From Alectoria sarmentosa (lineage: Eukaryota > Ascomycota > Lecanoromycetes > Lecanorales > Parmeliaceae), in NCBI GenBank assembly GCA_009733775.1, contig WOGZ01000045.1, positions 101,049 through 165,048 on the forward strand: a stretch of DNA of 64,000 nucleotides, in the 5' to 3' direction. Numbering within the stretch: position 1 is the stretch's first letter; every line of letters starts with the position of its first letter. This document shows, one piece after another, positions 10,817 to 22,149 of this stretch. A program made the position numbers and the translations under genes. Below the pieces are notes generated by a model. That model did no database searches. It was not told where the DNA came from and was given only the letters and a program-made list of their open reading frames with translations.

Positions 10817-13042
10817 ATGAAGACGACATGGAAGGAAATTCCGCCTGTGCCTACAAGCCAGGAGTTCTTAGATGTGGTCTTGAGTCGCACACAAAGGCGC
10901 TTACCTACTCAGATCCGCAGTGGCTTTCAAATCTCCAGGATAAGAAACTTCTACACACGCAAGGTCAAATACACTCAAGAGACTTTCACTGAAAAGCTGT
11001 CTCTGATTCTCGGTCCGTCGCGTACTTTTGAACTTTGGTGGTGATACATATCCTGACGAAAAGCAGAGGGGTTTCCCCGTCTTCAAGACATACATCCTTT
11101 CCACAAAGATCTGTTGAATACGCTCTATGATGCCGACCATTTTAGGATAGCCCTTGGACAGCTCTCGACCGCTAAACACCTGATTGAAACTGTCTCTCGA
11201 GATTATGTCCGTCTCCTGAAATACGCGCAGTCGCTCTTCCAATGCAAGCAACTCAAGCGCGCAGCCCTCGGCCGCATGGCTACGATATGCCGGAGGCTGA
11301 AAGACCCTCTCGTGTACCTCGAGCAAGTGCGCCAACACTTGTCACGTTTGCCAGCCATCGATCCCAATACGCGCACCCTCTTGATCTGTGGGTACCCTAA
11401 CGTTGGCAAGTCAAGCTTTCTTCGCAGCGTTTCAAGAGCGGTATGTACATTTCGGAACGAATAATTTCCATTCCGAACCACTTTTCGAGTAGCGAAATGA
11501 TAACCGGGAGCAAAAGGCTCTTAGTACTCTTCGAGCTCTCTCAATGCTCGGCCCGCTGCCTTGAAGAAGGAACGCTGACTCCGAAATCATCATAGGATGT
11601 GGATGTACAACCTTATGCTTTCACGACAAAATCGCTCTTTGTGGGCCACTTCGACTACAAGTACCTTCGCTTCCAGGCAATTGACACTCCCGGTATTCTT
11701 GACCATCCGCTCGAGGAGATGAATACCATAGAGATGCAGTCCATAACCGCAATTGCCCATCTACGCTCCGCTATATTATATTTCATGGACTTGTCTGAGC
11801 AATGCGGATATTCAGTGAATGCACAGATCCAACTGTTCCACAGCATAAAACCGTTGTTCGCCAACAAACTTGTCTTCGTGGTTATCAACAAGATCGATAT
11901 CATGAAGCCAGAGGATCTCGACACCGAAACAAAAGCCATGCTGGATTCCATGTTGAAGTCCGGGGAGGTAGAATTATTGCAACTATCATGTACGACAACG
12001 GAAGGAGTGACAGAGGTGAAGAACGCTGCATGCGAACGGCTCATCGCAGACCGTGTAGCGCAGAAGCTCAAAGCTGGAACGAACAGCAGCGGTTCAGTCG
12101 GCGGAAGATTAGGCGATGTACTCACCCGTATCCACGTCGCTCAACCACTCGGTGGAATATTGCGAGAAGCATATATCCCAGATGCGGTCAAGAAGCTCCG
12201 CAAATTCTCCAAAGACGATCCAGACCGCAGACGTCTCGCCCGCGACGTCGAAGAAGAAAACGGCGGCGCAGGCGTCTACAACATTAACCTCAAAGACCAG
12301 TACAAGCTGGATGACGAAGACTGGAGATATGACCGTGTCCCTGAAGTCTTCGACGGCAAGAATGTTTATGACTTCATCGATCCCGATATCGAAACCAAGC
12401 TCGCTGCTCTTGAGGAGGAAGAGGAGAAGCTAGAATCAAAGGGCTACTACGATTCAGACGAAGATGTCGAAGACGCCGACGAAGCTGATATTCGCATGAA
12501 GGCGGAGCTGATACGTGAGAAACGGGAGGAAATCAGGAACGAAGCCCGCATGAGGAAGTCCCTCAAAAACCGCGCTCTGATTCCCCGTCGCTCACTGCCC
12601 AAGAAGCTTTCAGTGATGGAAGATTCTCTCGACAAACTCGGCTTTGACACCACCGCCATCTCCGCACGCGCTCGTTCGCGATCGCGCGGCCGCAGCGCAC
12701 TGAGGAGTCGGACAGGCACTGAAGACGCCATGGACGTGGACTCGCCAATGAGCAACGTAGATGCGCTGAGGGCGAAGAGCAGAGCCAGGAGTCAGAGCAA
12801 CAGGAGGGACGACGGTGTGACGAATGAAGCGGCGAGGAGCAAGGCGGAGCGGTTGAACAAGCTGGGTCAGAAGAAGATGAACAGGATGGCGAGGCAGGGA
12901 GAGGCGGACAGGCACACTACGGCTGCGTTGCCGAAGCATTTGGTGAGTCTTTTCTTCGACTTGTCTGATTTCGATGTTGGGTTCGCTAATGCCGGGATAG
13001 TTCTCTGGAAAACGTGGTATGGGCAAGACGCAACGGAGGTAG
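10817..13042 (+). CDS. NOG1: Nucleolar GTP-binding protein 1 (60S ribosome biogenesis GTPase)
   Basis: Four exons (10817-11012, 11067-11440, 11596-12942, 13001-13042) encode 652 residues, as expected for fungal Nog1. Nog1 is an Obg-type GTPase that joins pre-60S particles in the nucleolus. The N-terminal helical NOG domain (1-165) precedes G1 GYPNVGKSS (174-182), G3 DTPG (220-223) and G4 NKID (288-291). The C-terminal half is highly charged with RARSRSRGRS-type basic stretches typical of nucleolar proteins. It ends GKRGMGKTQRR, and that conserved tail is supplied by the 42-nt last exon. Intron 2 (155 nt) is much longer than the other two (54 and 58 nt) and belongs to the introner-like set described separately. 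Confidence 0.95.
11441..11595 (+). repeat. Introner-like intron in NOG1 (155 nt)
   Basis: The intron begins GTATGTACATTTCGGA. The same 16 bases begin the second intron of the F-box gene at 50273. It ends with GAAGAAGGAACGCTGACTCC then GAAATCATCATAG, matching the ends of other long introns in this window. The middle shares shorter blocks (CGAGT-GC, GAGCA, CTCTTA) with the 50273 copy in the same order. Confidence 0.7.
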
Positions 13043-13247
13043 TGAGACGGTGCTTGATGGTTCCATGGTGTCGATGAGGAGAAGATAGATTTACGATAGA
13101 AGGCCGACGGAAGCAGCTTGATGAACAGCATCCTGAGTCGGGCATTCGATCTGCCAGACCCCACAATTAGGTATTGATATCAAACGTGGACGGTTGAACA
13201 TTCAAGCTTGCCTGCTACGGCGCTTTTCCTCTTTAGAAAGCATCAAG

Positions 13248-15158
13248 CTACCTCGTCTTATAAACGCACGGTTTCAGCACCCGATTTTCATCCATCTCTT
13301 CCGTCTCCTCATCCACAAACTTCGTCTTTGCATACATCTTACCTTTCCCCATGCTTCCATTCCTCTCTTGGGCATTCCTCTCATCACCGCCCTTCTCCCC
13401 TCTAGCACCGAGGAGCTTTGCAAACCTCATCCTGACAAACATTTTGTTGGCCATATCCGGCTCCCCTTTCAATATCAGCCCCCGCTTCCTGAACACCTCA
13501 ACAAAAGCACTGACGTCCGTCTCATCTTTCCCGCCCTTGATCTTCGCATCCTCCAACTCCTCCAAGGTAATTGCCTCATCTTCCTCTTCACCGTCCGCGT
13601 TCTTACCCTTATCAGTACTCTTCTTCCTCCTCCCAATTCCACCCCCTACTTTTTTCTTCGCCCCGGGTCTCGCGAACCGGCTCTTAATCTCCGCAACCCA
13701 TACCTCCCCACCTCCCCTAACAATCCTCGCACATTCGCCCACTACATCCACCCAATTGGTGCCCATGAGACTTAGACAGCAGATGGCTATATCCACGGTA
13801 GCATCTTTGACCCCAGCAGCAGAGAGTTTACTGATATCCGCTACGGTGATGAGGTGGGCGTTGGGTGTATCGCCTTTGGCTAGATCAAAGGAAAGGAGCT
13901 TGAGGCTGAGAGACTTTGCACGAGGGTGGAGAGAGCCAGCGAGTGTTGCGTCTCCGCAGCCGAGATCCACGATTGCGCAAACACCATTCCGAGACCGAGG
14001 GAGAGGATCCACTTTCTCTCCTTCTTGGATAGTAGTCGCACCAGCTGTAGCATCTCCGACACTACCTTTCGGCTTCTTCCCCATCTTCTGCTCCCGCCAA
14101 AGCTTCTTCTGACTCGGCATCGAGGTCCTGCTCCTGGTTTTGATATCTTCGATGAAACCCTCGACCGGATTCTGCGGCCACACAGCCACTTGTGCACGAA
14201 AGCCAGCGTGGTAGGAGACGTAGTTTTGAGGCGAGTCATTGAAGAGACGCATGGCTTGGTCTGAAGGACTGGTGTAAAGGGTCTGGTTGAGGTATCGGAA
14301 GCGGGCAGAGGTGAGCTTGGCGGCCATGCGTTGCTGGAGGGGGGTTAGGTTGGTGGATGGAAGAGAAGGGGCTTTGGTCTCGGTAGTGTGTGGACCCGTT
14401 GAGGGTTTGGGCGTTTTTGGTCGCTTTGGAAGTCTTGTGGAATTAATCAACGTGGGTTCTTGCAGTGTACCAGGAGCTCTCGAAGACTCAGAGGACTTCA
14501 CAGTCTGAATGGAATCTTTGGGAGCGGTCTCGGTAGGATGACTCGAGACAGCCTCGGGGCGAATGGGTGGTAGTGTGCCATTGGCTTGGAGGAGGGCTCT
14601 CTCTTCGCTCTTCTTCAAGGCTTTGGCCTTACGTTGCTCATATTTTGATTTCCCATTCTCGACCTCACCTTTCTCTTTGAGGAGAGGTGGTGAAGCCTCT
14701 GCAGCATCTCCATGATCGTTGGCCTGGACAAGGGCAGCTGGCTTATTCTCCTTTGCTTTTCTCTTTTTCCTCTTGCGGGGAGCCTCCTCCTCTATTATCC
14801 CAGCAAAATTCTCTTCCTCAAAGAAGCCCTCAGAGCCGTCTCCATGGACATCCTCAATTTCCTCCAAAGCATCATCCTTTTCCTCGTTGCTTTGCTTGCT
14901 TTTCTTTCCTTCTTTCTTTGGTCCAGGTTGACCCGAGCTTTTCTCCTCTATATACTTCCTCCAAAGATCCCCAAGATTCTCTTCGGTGACCTCAACGGCA
15001 TTGCTTAAGCCAAGGCCCCGTTTGCGCTTTCTCGACTTCTTCTTGTCCCTGAAGTTGGGCTGATGAGGCTTGTGCCCCGTCGCAGCCTTGGACGTCTGTG
15101 GTTCTGTCTGAGCTTTAAGGGTGCCGGCAGAGATGGACCAGCCTGGGACGGCGAACAT
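13248..15158 (-). CDS. RRP8: Ribosomal RNA-processing protein 8 (rRNA m1A methyltransferase)
   Basis: An intronless gene of 636 residues. Rrp8 is the nucleolar SAM-dependent enzyme that makes m1A in 25S rRNA. The first half is lysine/glutamate-rich and low in complexity (KKKSRKRKRGLGL and many KK/EE runs), as in other fungal Rrp8 proteins. The catalytic domain starts near residue 285 with QQRMAAKLTSARFRYLNQ. SAM motif I is IVDLGCGDATLAG near residue 395, and the later motif CCLSLMGTNW is the family hallmark. It is transcribed towards NOG1, with 205 bp between the two stop codons. Two ribosome-biogenesis genes therefore lie side by side. Confidence 0.94.
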   Translation of the reverse strand: MFAVPGWSISAGTLKAQTEPQTSKAATGHKPHQPNFRDKKKSRKRKRGLGLSNAVEVTEENLGDLWRKYIEEKSSGQPGPKKEGKKSKQSNEEKDDALEEIEDVHGDGSEGFFEEENFAGIIEEEAPRKRKKRKAKENKPAALVQANDHGDAAEASPPLLKEKGEVENGKSKYEQRKAKALKKSEERALLQANGTLPPIRPEAVSSHPTETAPKDSIQTVKSSESSRAPGTLQEPTLINSTRLPKRPKTPKPSTGPHTTETKAPSLPSTNLTPLQQRMAAKLTSARFRYLNQTLYTSPSDQAMRLFNDSPQNYVSYHAGFRAQVAVWPQNPVEGFIEDIKTRSRTSMPSQKKLWREQKMGKKPKGSVGDATAGATTIQEGEKVDPLPRSRNGVCAIVDLGCGDATLAGSLHPRAKSLSLKLLSFDLAKGDTPNAHLITVADISKLSAAGVKDATVDIAICCLSLMGTNWVDVVGECARIVRGGGEVWVAEIKSRFARPGAKKKVGGGIGRRKKSTDKGKNADGEEEDEAITLEELEDAKIKGGKDETDVSAFVEVFRKRGLILKGEPDMANKMFVRMRFAKLLGARGEKGGDERNAQERNGSMGKGKMYAKTKFVDEETEEMDENRVLKPCVYKTR

Positions 15159-15944
15159 GGTCGTAACATCGAAAGAATAAAATTAGTGAAATTTTGAACT
15201 AATTGATTTCTACGGGGTTAAGACAAGTTTAATTCCGCTTTCAACATTCATTTGATTGTTTCAATGCGATGCTATCAGAAATTTCAACTTGAATCTGTGA
15301 GGATGAGCCAGAGTAGGTACTGACAAGTTACATCTCAAACGACTGAAATGTCGAGTGATGCCGTGTTTTCAAATAAGTGACTATCTACCTATCTGCCCTT
15401 CTCCTCCCGTCGGAAGAAAATGTAAACAATAGATTATGCTGACTCGCTCTACCTTTGCCAGTCACGAAACTCGTTGAGAGATTTCGTCGGATACAGCCGA
15501 TGCTTGTACCAAAATTCGTCACTCGTGATATCGTTGAGATATGGTCATGCTTTTCGAGCCTCCTCTACAGAGAAGGTAAGGATGCCTGTGGATGTTGAAT
15601 GCTTCGTAGAATGCTGCGGGAACGCCTCGCTATGCTGTCATATGCTATACTTCATTGTTGAGAATACATAGTCAAAACGGACGAAACTTTGAGAAGGGAT
15701 ATGTTGAATTTGGTAGGTGGTGAGTATATGTGACGTCGATTTTTAATTATGGACCTCTCTAGCTGCTCCATTGGCGACTGGACCTTGAACATTATTCGAT
15801 TGGTGGCCGTTCACCGCAGGCTTGTCGACGGCAAGAGACGTTTCCAGGTTTTCGACCTCAAGGCCTTCGAACAACGAGAAGATGGCATGGGTTTGGTGGA
15901 AATCGTTATCGACTGCGGTTTTGTCAGCATGAGCGCTTTGAACG
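15159..15944. other. Intergenic region
   Basis: I see no supported gene. It holds the upstream region of RRP8 and the 3' end of MET13. A frame at 15749-15979 (+) overlaps MET13 antisense and has no motif. Confidence 0.45.
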
Positions 15945-17720
15945 TCAGGGGGCTACAACATGCAACGGACCAATGTTGATGAGATACCACGTATCCATGA
16001 TTTTATCGATAAGCTGTCGGCTTGGGCTCGACGCAGAATAACATTTGGCCCAGTCGGTACCAAGGTGGTATGCTTCATCTTTCCACGCTAGGAAGCTAAT
16101 GGTCTCAACGATTGTGGGTTGCACAATCTCTTTCCCTGGGAAAACACCCCATGTGACGGCGTTTGGACCCTCGCTTGGGGCGTTGGTCCTCAGATCTCCA
16201 TCTTTAGTGACAGCGTAGTATGTCATATCAGGATTTCGCTCGATACGAGCAACAAGCTCTGGAATCAGCTGCGGTGAGATGAGAAGTTCGATATAAGCCT
16301 TCTGGTAAACGTAGCCCCCTTTGGGCCCCCATCCATATACAGGATGGGTGGATTTGACGCCATTCACCGACGGCTGGGAGGTAATAGTGAGCAGTCCTCT
16401 CCTATTCAGATTAACAAGCTCCGGTCTGATGGCTTCTGCTTCACTCGTTATTGGCGCCTCGCTCCATGGCAAACTCTGGAGCTTCCCCTCTAAGAATCGT
16501 ACGAAGATGTCGGCAACGTCCCTGATCGACTCAGGCTTGCCCCACAGTTTTACATTTTGCTCATTTGTTCCCTTGAGACCAATGTCATATGCATCTAATT
16601 CTCCAAAGGCTGGTGATCGAGCATCGCCCCAACGACCGTTGGGAAATTCGTCCCAATCCTGAGTTCGAGCTACATAGGACTTGTTCCTGTTTTTCCAGAA
16701 GATAGGTCGCACATCTTCTTCTCTACGATTGAGACCCAGGGACTGCCGCCATGGTAGACTCCTGTTGTTCGGCGTTCCATCTTTTGGTACCAGTTCTAGC
16801 TCTTTCAAGACCATTCGCGTGGCCTGGGCTAGATTCATAGTGTAGCTGTAAATTGTGAGTAAGAAATTGACCGGGTATTTGAGATTCACCGCTTACAAGT
16901 GCAGCTGCATGATACCTGCATCAATAATCCTGCGGCACATTTCAGCAACCAACCCCTTCCCAACCTCTCGTACTTGGGCATCATCGTTCTTAATAGGCTC
17001 TAGGGCATCGGCCCACTTCTGTGGTATATGACATTTTGACCAAATGGCGCGTCTCAGAAATGCTGCATGAGTTTGTATGGGCATGATACCGGGGACAATT
17101 GGAACGGTGATACCGCACGCCCTCACTTTCTTTACCCAGGAAAGGAAAATGTCTACATCGTAAAACATCTGCGTCACAATGAACGTTCCTCCAGCGTCGA
17201 CCTTTTCCTTTAGATGCTTGATGAGTATCTCTTGATCCTGCTGGTCATCGCAGCCCTCCGGGTAGCCAGCAACACCTATGTCAAAGTGATTTCCATATCT
17301 GGCCTTGATGTATTCGACCAAATCCCGGGCATATCGGAAGCCACCTTCCACGGCCTGCCACTTCTCATTTTCTCTTGGAGGGTCTCCTCGCAGTGCGAGT
17401 ATGTTGGAGCATCCAGCCGAATAGGCTGACTTCAAAGCATCATCCACCTTCTGCTTTTCCATATCGGTGCATGTCAGGTGCATGCAAGTTTCTAGACCGT
17501 AGATGGTCTGTGCAGTATTGACCATTTCACACGTCAGGTCCGAACGACTGCCTCCAGCACCCCAAGTCACATCGATGAAAGCAGGGCCAAGGTCATGCAT
17601 GCGGTCCATGCGGTCATAGAGATTCTGAACACCCAGGGCCGTTTTGGGAGGGAAGAATTCGAAAGAGAAGACGGGTTTCCTTGTCCGCTCAGCCTCGGCG
17701 AGCTTGTCTTTGATATGCAT
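15945..17720 (-). CDS. MET13: Methylenetetrahydrofolate reductase
   Basis: Two exons on the minus strand (16897-17720, then 15945-16845) encode 574 residues. A 51-nt intron interrupts the codon in LHFYTMNL. The enzyme reduces 5,10-methylene-THF to 5-methyl-THF for methionine synthesis in the cytosol. The catalytic TIM-barrel half carries FSFEFFPPK near residue 18, ETCMHLTCTD, NILALRGDPP and IVTQMFYDVD. The C-terminal regulatory half contains the conserved WGPKGGYVYQKAY and WGVFPGKEI. Ascomycetes carry two paralogues. The N-terminal wording (VQNLYDRMDRM, ALRGDPPRE) resembles yeast Met13 more than Met12, hence the symbol. No start upstream of MHIKDKL looks better. Confidence 0.93.
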
Positions 17721-18838
17721 TTTAATTGGTCTGTATGGAGAAGGAGGAGATAGGTCAGCTGCTGTAAGACGCTCGTAGCCCAGCAGAAATGGTTAATGAG
17801 AGAGTCTCAGAACTCGGAGCAAGACGAGGGAACACTCCCAGGCAAACATCAAAGCCGTTGTACTTACCAGCCAGGTTTTGTCTAATGCACGGAGTGTCGT
17901 GTCCCAGTTTGCTATCCAAAATATCTTTTCCGAGCCCAGCGGTCTGCTTGCTGCCGCGACATGCACCACGGTATTTGTTCTTTTGTGTGTGAGAAGGCCG
18001 AGAGGCAGCTGCACCTTTTCAAGAATGCCGAAGGGCTGTGTTTATGCTAGGTTATCATTGGACAGGCGTGCAGGGTGCACTAGTCATTGAATGCTTCCGG
18101 AGAGCGATCAGACCTCTGCGTCCGCAGGAAGTGTTCGGAGTCTGCAGAGTCTCAATCCGAATACTCTAGTCTCGACAGCCGATGCTTTGCATGAGGATTG
18201 AGGCAGGGTGGGATTGGATTGGATTGGATTGGATTGGATTGGATTGGATTGGGGGATCAAATAGGCGAGCTCACTTCCGCGGCAGACTGGTTGTCTACTT
18301 AGCAACCCGAGCCCTCCCCATGTGGGAGAAGGTCGGGAGGAGGCTTGTTGGGCTACAGCCTACTAGTACTGGGTGCCAGGTGGGTGTTTTCACATGTGAG
18401 TTGTTGACATCGGGCTGCCCCCCCCTGCTACATCCCATGAGTATCTAACCCCGATCAAGTCCATTAGTAAGCCAGTCTGATCAATCAAAGCCCACGGACT
18501 TCGTGCCAAGATATATCTGCAGGGGAGGGGGCAGCTGTGTACATATATGTAACACTATACACCAACACTATACAGCAAGCCTTGTGCCTATGTACTCGTG
18601 CGGCCGACAGGCCAATCTTCTTGGCAGTCCGGCACGGGAGTATCCACCAACTGAAACATCTCATTCCTCTCCAACTTGACACAAACATTGAATGTATTGG
18701 TGGCTCTAGCCCTTTACGACTCTGGTCAATAGCCTCAGTAAGGTCGAGAAAGAAAGGAAGAAATTAATCATCTTTTACCTGTTACCTAGTATTTGACCAC
18801 CCAATCCGTACTGTTACCCCACCTACCCAGACTCTACC
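17721..18838. other. Intergenic region between divergent MET13 and URA5
   Basis: More than 1 kb without a supported gene. It holds a GGATT pentanucleotide array (18211-18250) and a C/T-rich, URA5-proximal stretch at 18780-18838. The promoters of both flanking genes should lie here. Confidence 0.5.
18211..18250. repeat. GGATT pentanucleotide microsatellite, 8 copies
   Basis: Eight perfect tandem copies of GGATT, followed by a short G run. Confidence 0.95.
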
Positions 18839-19579
18839 ATGACACAAGCCCAAGAAGAAGATCCCGACTCTCTCGTCCCCTCCACTCCACCTCCCGTCCT
18901 TCCCACCTACAAGTCCGTCTTCCTCCAATCTTGTCTCTCCGGCTCCGTCCTCTCTTTCGGTACTTATAAGCTCAAGTCTGGTCGACTGTCACCTTATTTC
19001 TTCAATGCCGGACTCTTCCACACCGGGCGCCTCCTCCGCTCCGTCGGTCTTGCCTACGCACATACACTACTTGCGCACGTCGCTCATAACCCTACTTTCC
19101 AATTCGACATCTTATTCGGGCCAGCGTACAAGGGGATTCTTTTGGCAGGAAGTACGGCGGAGAAGTTGGTTGAACTTGATGAGCAAAGGTTTGGGCAAGT
19201 GAGCTGCTCATACAACCGAAAGGAGTTGAAGGATCACGGAGAAGGGGGCTTGATCGTGGGAGCTCCTCTGCGCAACAAGAATGTCGTTATCATTGATGAT
19301 GTGGTGACGGCGGGGACGGCGATGAGGGAGGCAATTGAGATAATCAGGGCGCAAGGGGGGACACTCGTTGGCGTCATCGTGGCACTAGATCGGAAGGAGA
19401 GGATGAGCGATGAAAGTAGTGGTTCCACTATCGGAGATGTCAGGAGAGAGTTCAATGTGCCGGTCTTGAGCATCATTGACCTGGACGATCTGATTGGAGT
19501 GCTAGGCGGGTTGGGGGATGAGGTGGATATGGAGAGATTGAGAGAGTACAAAGCGAGGTACGGTGCCAGTGATCGATGA
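18839..19579 (+). CDS. URA5: Orotate phosphoribosyltransferase
   Basis: An intronless gene of 246 residues that joins orotate to PRPP in cytosolic UMP synthesis. The PRPP-binding signature VVIIDDVVTAGTA covers residues 149-161, and ILFGPAYKGI (91-100) and YNRKELKDHGEGG (125-137) are family motifs, the latter being the flexible catalytic loop. The N-terminus is 20 residues longer than in bacteria, being rich in acidic residues and proline, as in other filamentous fungi. It converges with DDI1, whose stop codon lies 175 bp further on. Confidence 0.96.
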   Translation: MTQAQEEDPDSLVPSTPPPVLPTYKSVFLQSCLSGSVLSFGTYKLKSGRLSPYFFNAGLFHTGRLLRSVGLAYAHTLLAHVAHNPTFQFDILFGPAYKGILLAGSTAEKLVELDEQRFGQVSCSYNRKELKDHGEGGLIVGAPLRNKNVVIIDDVVTAGTAMREAIEIIRAQGGTLVGVIVALDRKERMSDESSGSTIGDVRREFNVPVLSIIDLDDLIGVLGGLGDEVDMERLREYKARYGASDR

Positions 19580-19754
19580 ACTTGGCACGGAATATAAAGG
19601 ACGGAGTTCAGGGCATTCGGATACCCCACGGAGGCTCAGATTGGAGCTCAAATGCAATTAATTGTGAATCACCTTCTCTACACGCTTTCATGCTAGATGC
19701 TTCGTGATGGAGTCGGACGCTCGCCTGGGCTCCGGTATGATAGGCTCTGCGTCG

Positions 19755-21207
19755 TTACAGTAAAAGCCCGGCAGCCATTTCCACATTGCCTCCCGCCATT
19801 TCCAACGCATGGACTGCTTCTTGCTTGGTAAAGCCCATATTCGTCAGCTGTTCAATATCCTCCTTCGGAAATGAGGCCGGGCCAGTCGTTGAAAGAGGCT
19901 GCTGAGTGCCACGAAATCCTGTTGATAAGCTGGCTGAAGCAGATGACCCGGTCGCAGTTGCTCGGCTGGCACCAGCGCTTGGAGCACCTTGAGTGACTGT
20001 ACCTGAAATAGCACCAGTCCTCGTGCCTGCCGGGCCCTCGATCGTAGGTTCATTCTTGTAGACATCATCATACTTGGGTATGTCAGCTTCACCCAGAAAT
20101 GCAACTTCGTCGCCCTGGATGATCAACTTTCCCTTCTGAAGATCTATGCAGGCTTGATGCTTCTTCAGCATATCCAGCCCAAGCAGCAGGTCAACGTCTT
20201 TGCCTTCCATGACGGTGAAGCTGCAAGGCAGAAACGATGTGCCAATTTTGATAATTGCACTGTGCACACGGCCAAGAATCTTAGCAGTGCCGACACCCCT
20301 AGCAATTCCAGCATAGCGTTTGTCAAGCAGGCGATAGATACCACATTTTTCAGCGCAGGACGGGGACATGATTGTTGTCTGAGCTCCAGAGTCGACAAAA
20401 GCCTTGACCTTGTGCTGATTGACTTCGACTGGTATGTAGAGCATGTGCACCCGAGCGAAGACTGGAGATTCGTTGCGTGAGTTTTATGTAGTGTTTCAAT
20501 GGAGATACATCAACAAAAGAATGTATACCTTCCGGGTTATGTTCCATCGCATTTTGCAAGTTCTCTATCACACCTTCTTGCCGTATCATCTCTTCGATCT
20601 CACGTTGGGCGTCAATGTTGAATGGATCGGCGGAAAGCAAGTCATTTCTCCGTTGAATTTCTGCGTCCATCTCGACTCTTTGTCTCAGCTTGTCCTCGAA
20701 GATTTGCTGGAAGCGAGCCGGATCTTGTACGGCATTTGCAAGATCAGGATCTGATGCCCGGATCGTTGCAAGGATCTCCGGGTTTCCCATGGCTTGTAGA
20801 CGTATCATTTCAGGGTCTGTCTGTGCTCCTTGACGTGAACCAGGCTGAGCTGGCCCTCGTCGCTGTGGCCGCACCGGCCTACCCGAGCCAACAGATGGCG
20901 CCTGTGGGTTTCGAACTTGCACACCAAGCATGGAATCATCACTCATTCCACATTGCTGCAGAGTCTTTGCATCATCGACAAGCTCTTGGTTCCCGTAGTA
21001 GATTCTTAGAGCCCCCGTCTTGATGTTCGTCTCGCTTTCAATGTAGCTTTTAAGGTCAGCAACGGTCATGTCTGGACCCACATCGGGCGTCAGGAAGTCT
21101 TGCTCGAGGGTAACTTGAGGGGCATCGATAGTGTTGATGGAGATGGTGATCTGCCTGCATGCCCTCGTCAGCTTTGCCCCTTGAGACGCGACGGTGGCCA
21201 CTCACAT
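19755..21207 (-). CDS. DDI1: Ubiquitin-shuttle aspartic protease Ddi1
   Basis: Three exons on the minus strand: 21206-21207, 20529-21154 and 19755-20461, giving 444 residues. The first coding exon holds only AT of the start codon; the G is the first base of exon 2 after a 51-nt intron (GTGAGT to GCAG). This yields MQITISINT, the expected Ddi1 N-terminus. Domains in order: ubiquitin-like (1-75), helical region (130-205), retroviral-type protease domain with the catalytic DSGAQ at D233, a Ser/Ala/Thr-rich linker, and a C-terminal UBA domain (MGFTKQEAVHALEMAGG). Ddi1 carries ubiquitylated clients to the proteasome and cleaves some of them. Intron 2 (67 nt) joins EHNPE to VFARVHML. No other ATG could start this frame, because ATG is followed by TGA if unspliced. 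Confidence 0.93.
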
Positions 21208-22149
21208 GGTGAGGCTGTGGGGGACGAGGGCAAGAAACCCCCAAATCTTCTTTTTCTGTTCCTCTCAGAACGGTGGTTAGTGATGGCAGCCTGAGCTGGA
21301 CAGCAGCTTGCTAGGAAGGATGGGCTGTAGGACGTGGGGATGGTGATTAGTGAAGAGTCAGAGTGTCCCGGGCGTTGAAATTGAAAGGATGATAAGCTCA
21401 GTCAGAGTATGGAGACTTGTGGAAGGGTTTGGAAGATCAGTTGAGAGAACGGATTCGACAGGACATTAGTAATCAGGCAGGCAGGCAGTGAGTGGCAGTG
21501 ATGGAAAACCTTGAAAGGAAAGTTGAGAAGGGTTTGATGGTGAGGGGGGTAGATATGTGAGTTGATTGTTTTGGACGGGGTTGGAAGTGGAAGTGCTGGT
21601 GGACATGTGCGTGCGTATGTGTGTGTGTGTGTGTGTGTGTTTAGGTTGAAGATTGCCGCGTTGACGGGGAGTGCCGTGCGAGGCGTGAATGTGATTATGA
21701 GCGGCATTCCGCCGTCGTCCAGAATAGTAGTCTTGCATGAGGTTGAGAGGGAAGAGAGCGAATTGGAGCGAGTATATGTTGACTTGGTGAGATGTAAAGA
21801 GCCTGGAGCGTCTGCTGGTGAACTGATCCGGAGATGCAGTCATGTACAGTAGAAGTGGAAATTTCAAGTACAAGTACCAAAAGTCCAAGCTGAAGACTTG
21901 ACACCGAATGATGACACACCATTCTCATTTACTGCATGAAATCGACCCCAAAGTGCTCACGTGCAGAAGGAACTAGTCTAGAGCCAGATCATCTCCCGTC
22001 CAACTTTCTGGGCATTGGGCTTCGGGGGGGGCTTTGGGGGGAACCTTGGCCTGTCTTGGTCTTGGGGGGGAAAGCCTGGGAACCCTATGAGCCTGTCAAA
22101 CTGTCTCAACTCCTGTCCAAGGTCCAAACTGTCCAATCCATCCGCCAAG
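21208..22149. other. Intergenic region between divergent DDI1 and GNAT genes
   Basis: No supported gene. It contains a TG dinucleotide array at 21617-21641 and G-rich runs near 22025-22070 just before the acetyltransferase gene. Confidence 0.5.
21617..21641. repeat. TG dinucleotide microsatellite
   Basis: About twelve uninterrupted TG units on the + strand. Confidence 0.9.

Noticed and set aside
13351..14112. Long + strand open frame of 253 residues
   Set aside because: It lies antisense to the catalytic part of RRP8 and its Leu/Ser/Pro-rich composition mirrors the Lys/Glu/Gly codons of the real gene.
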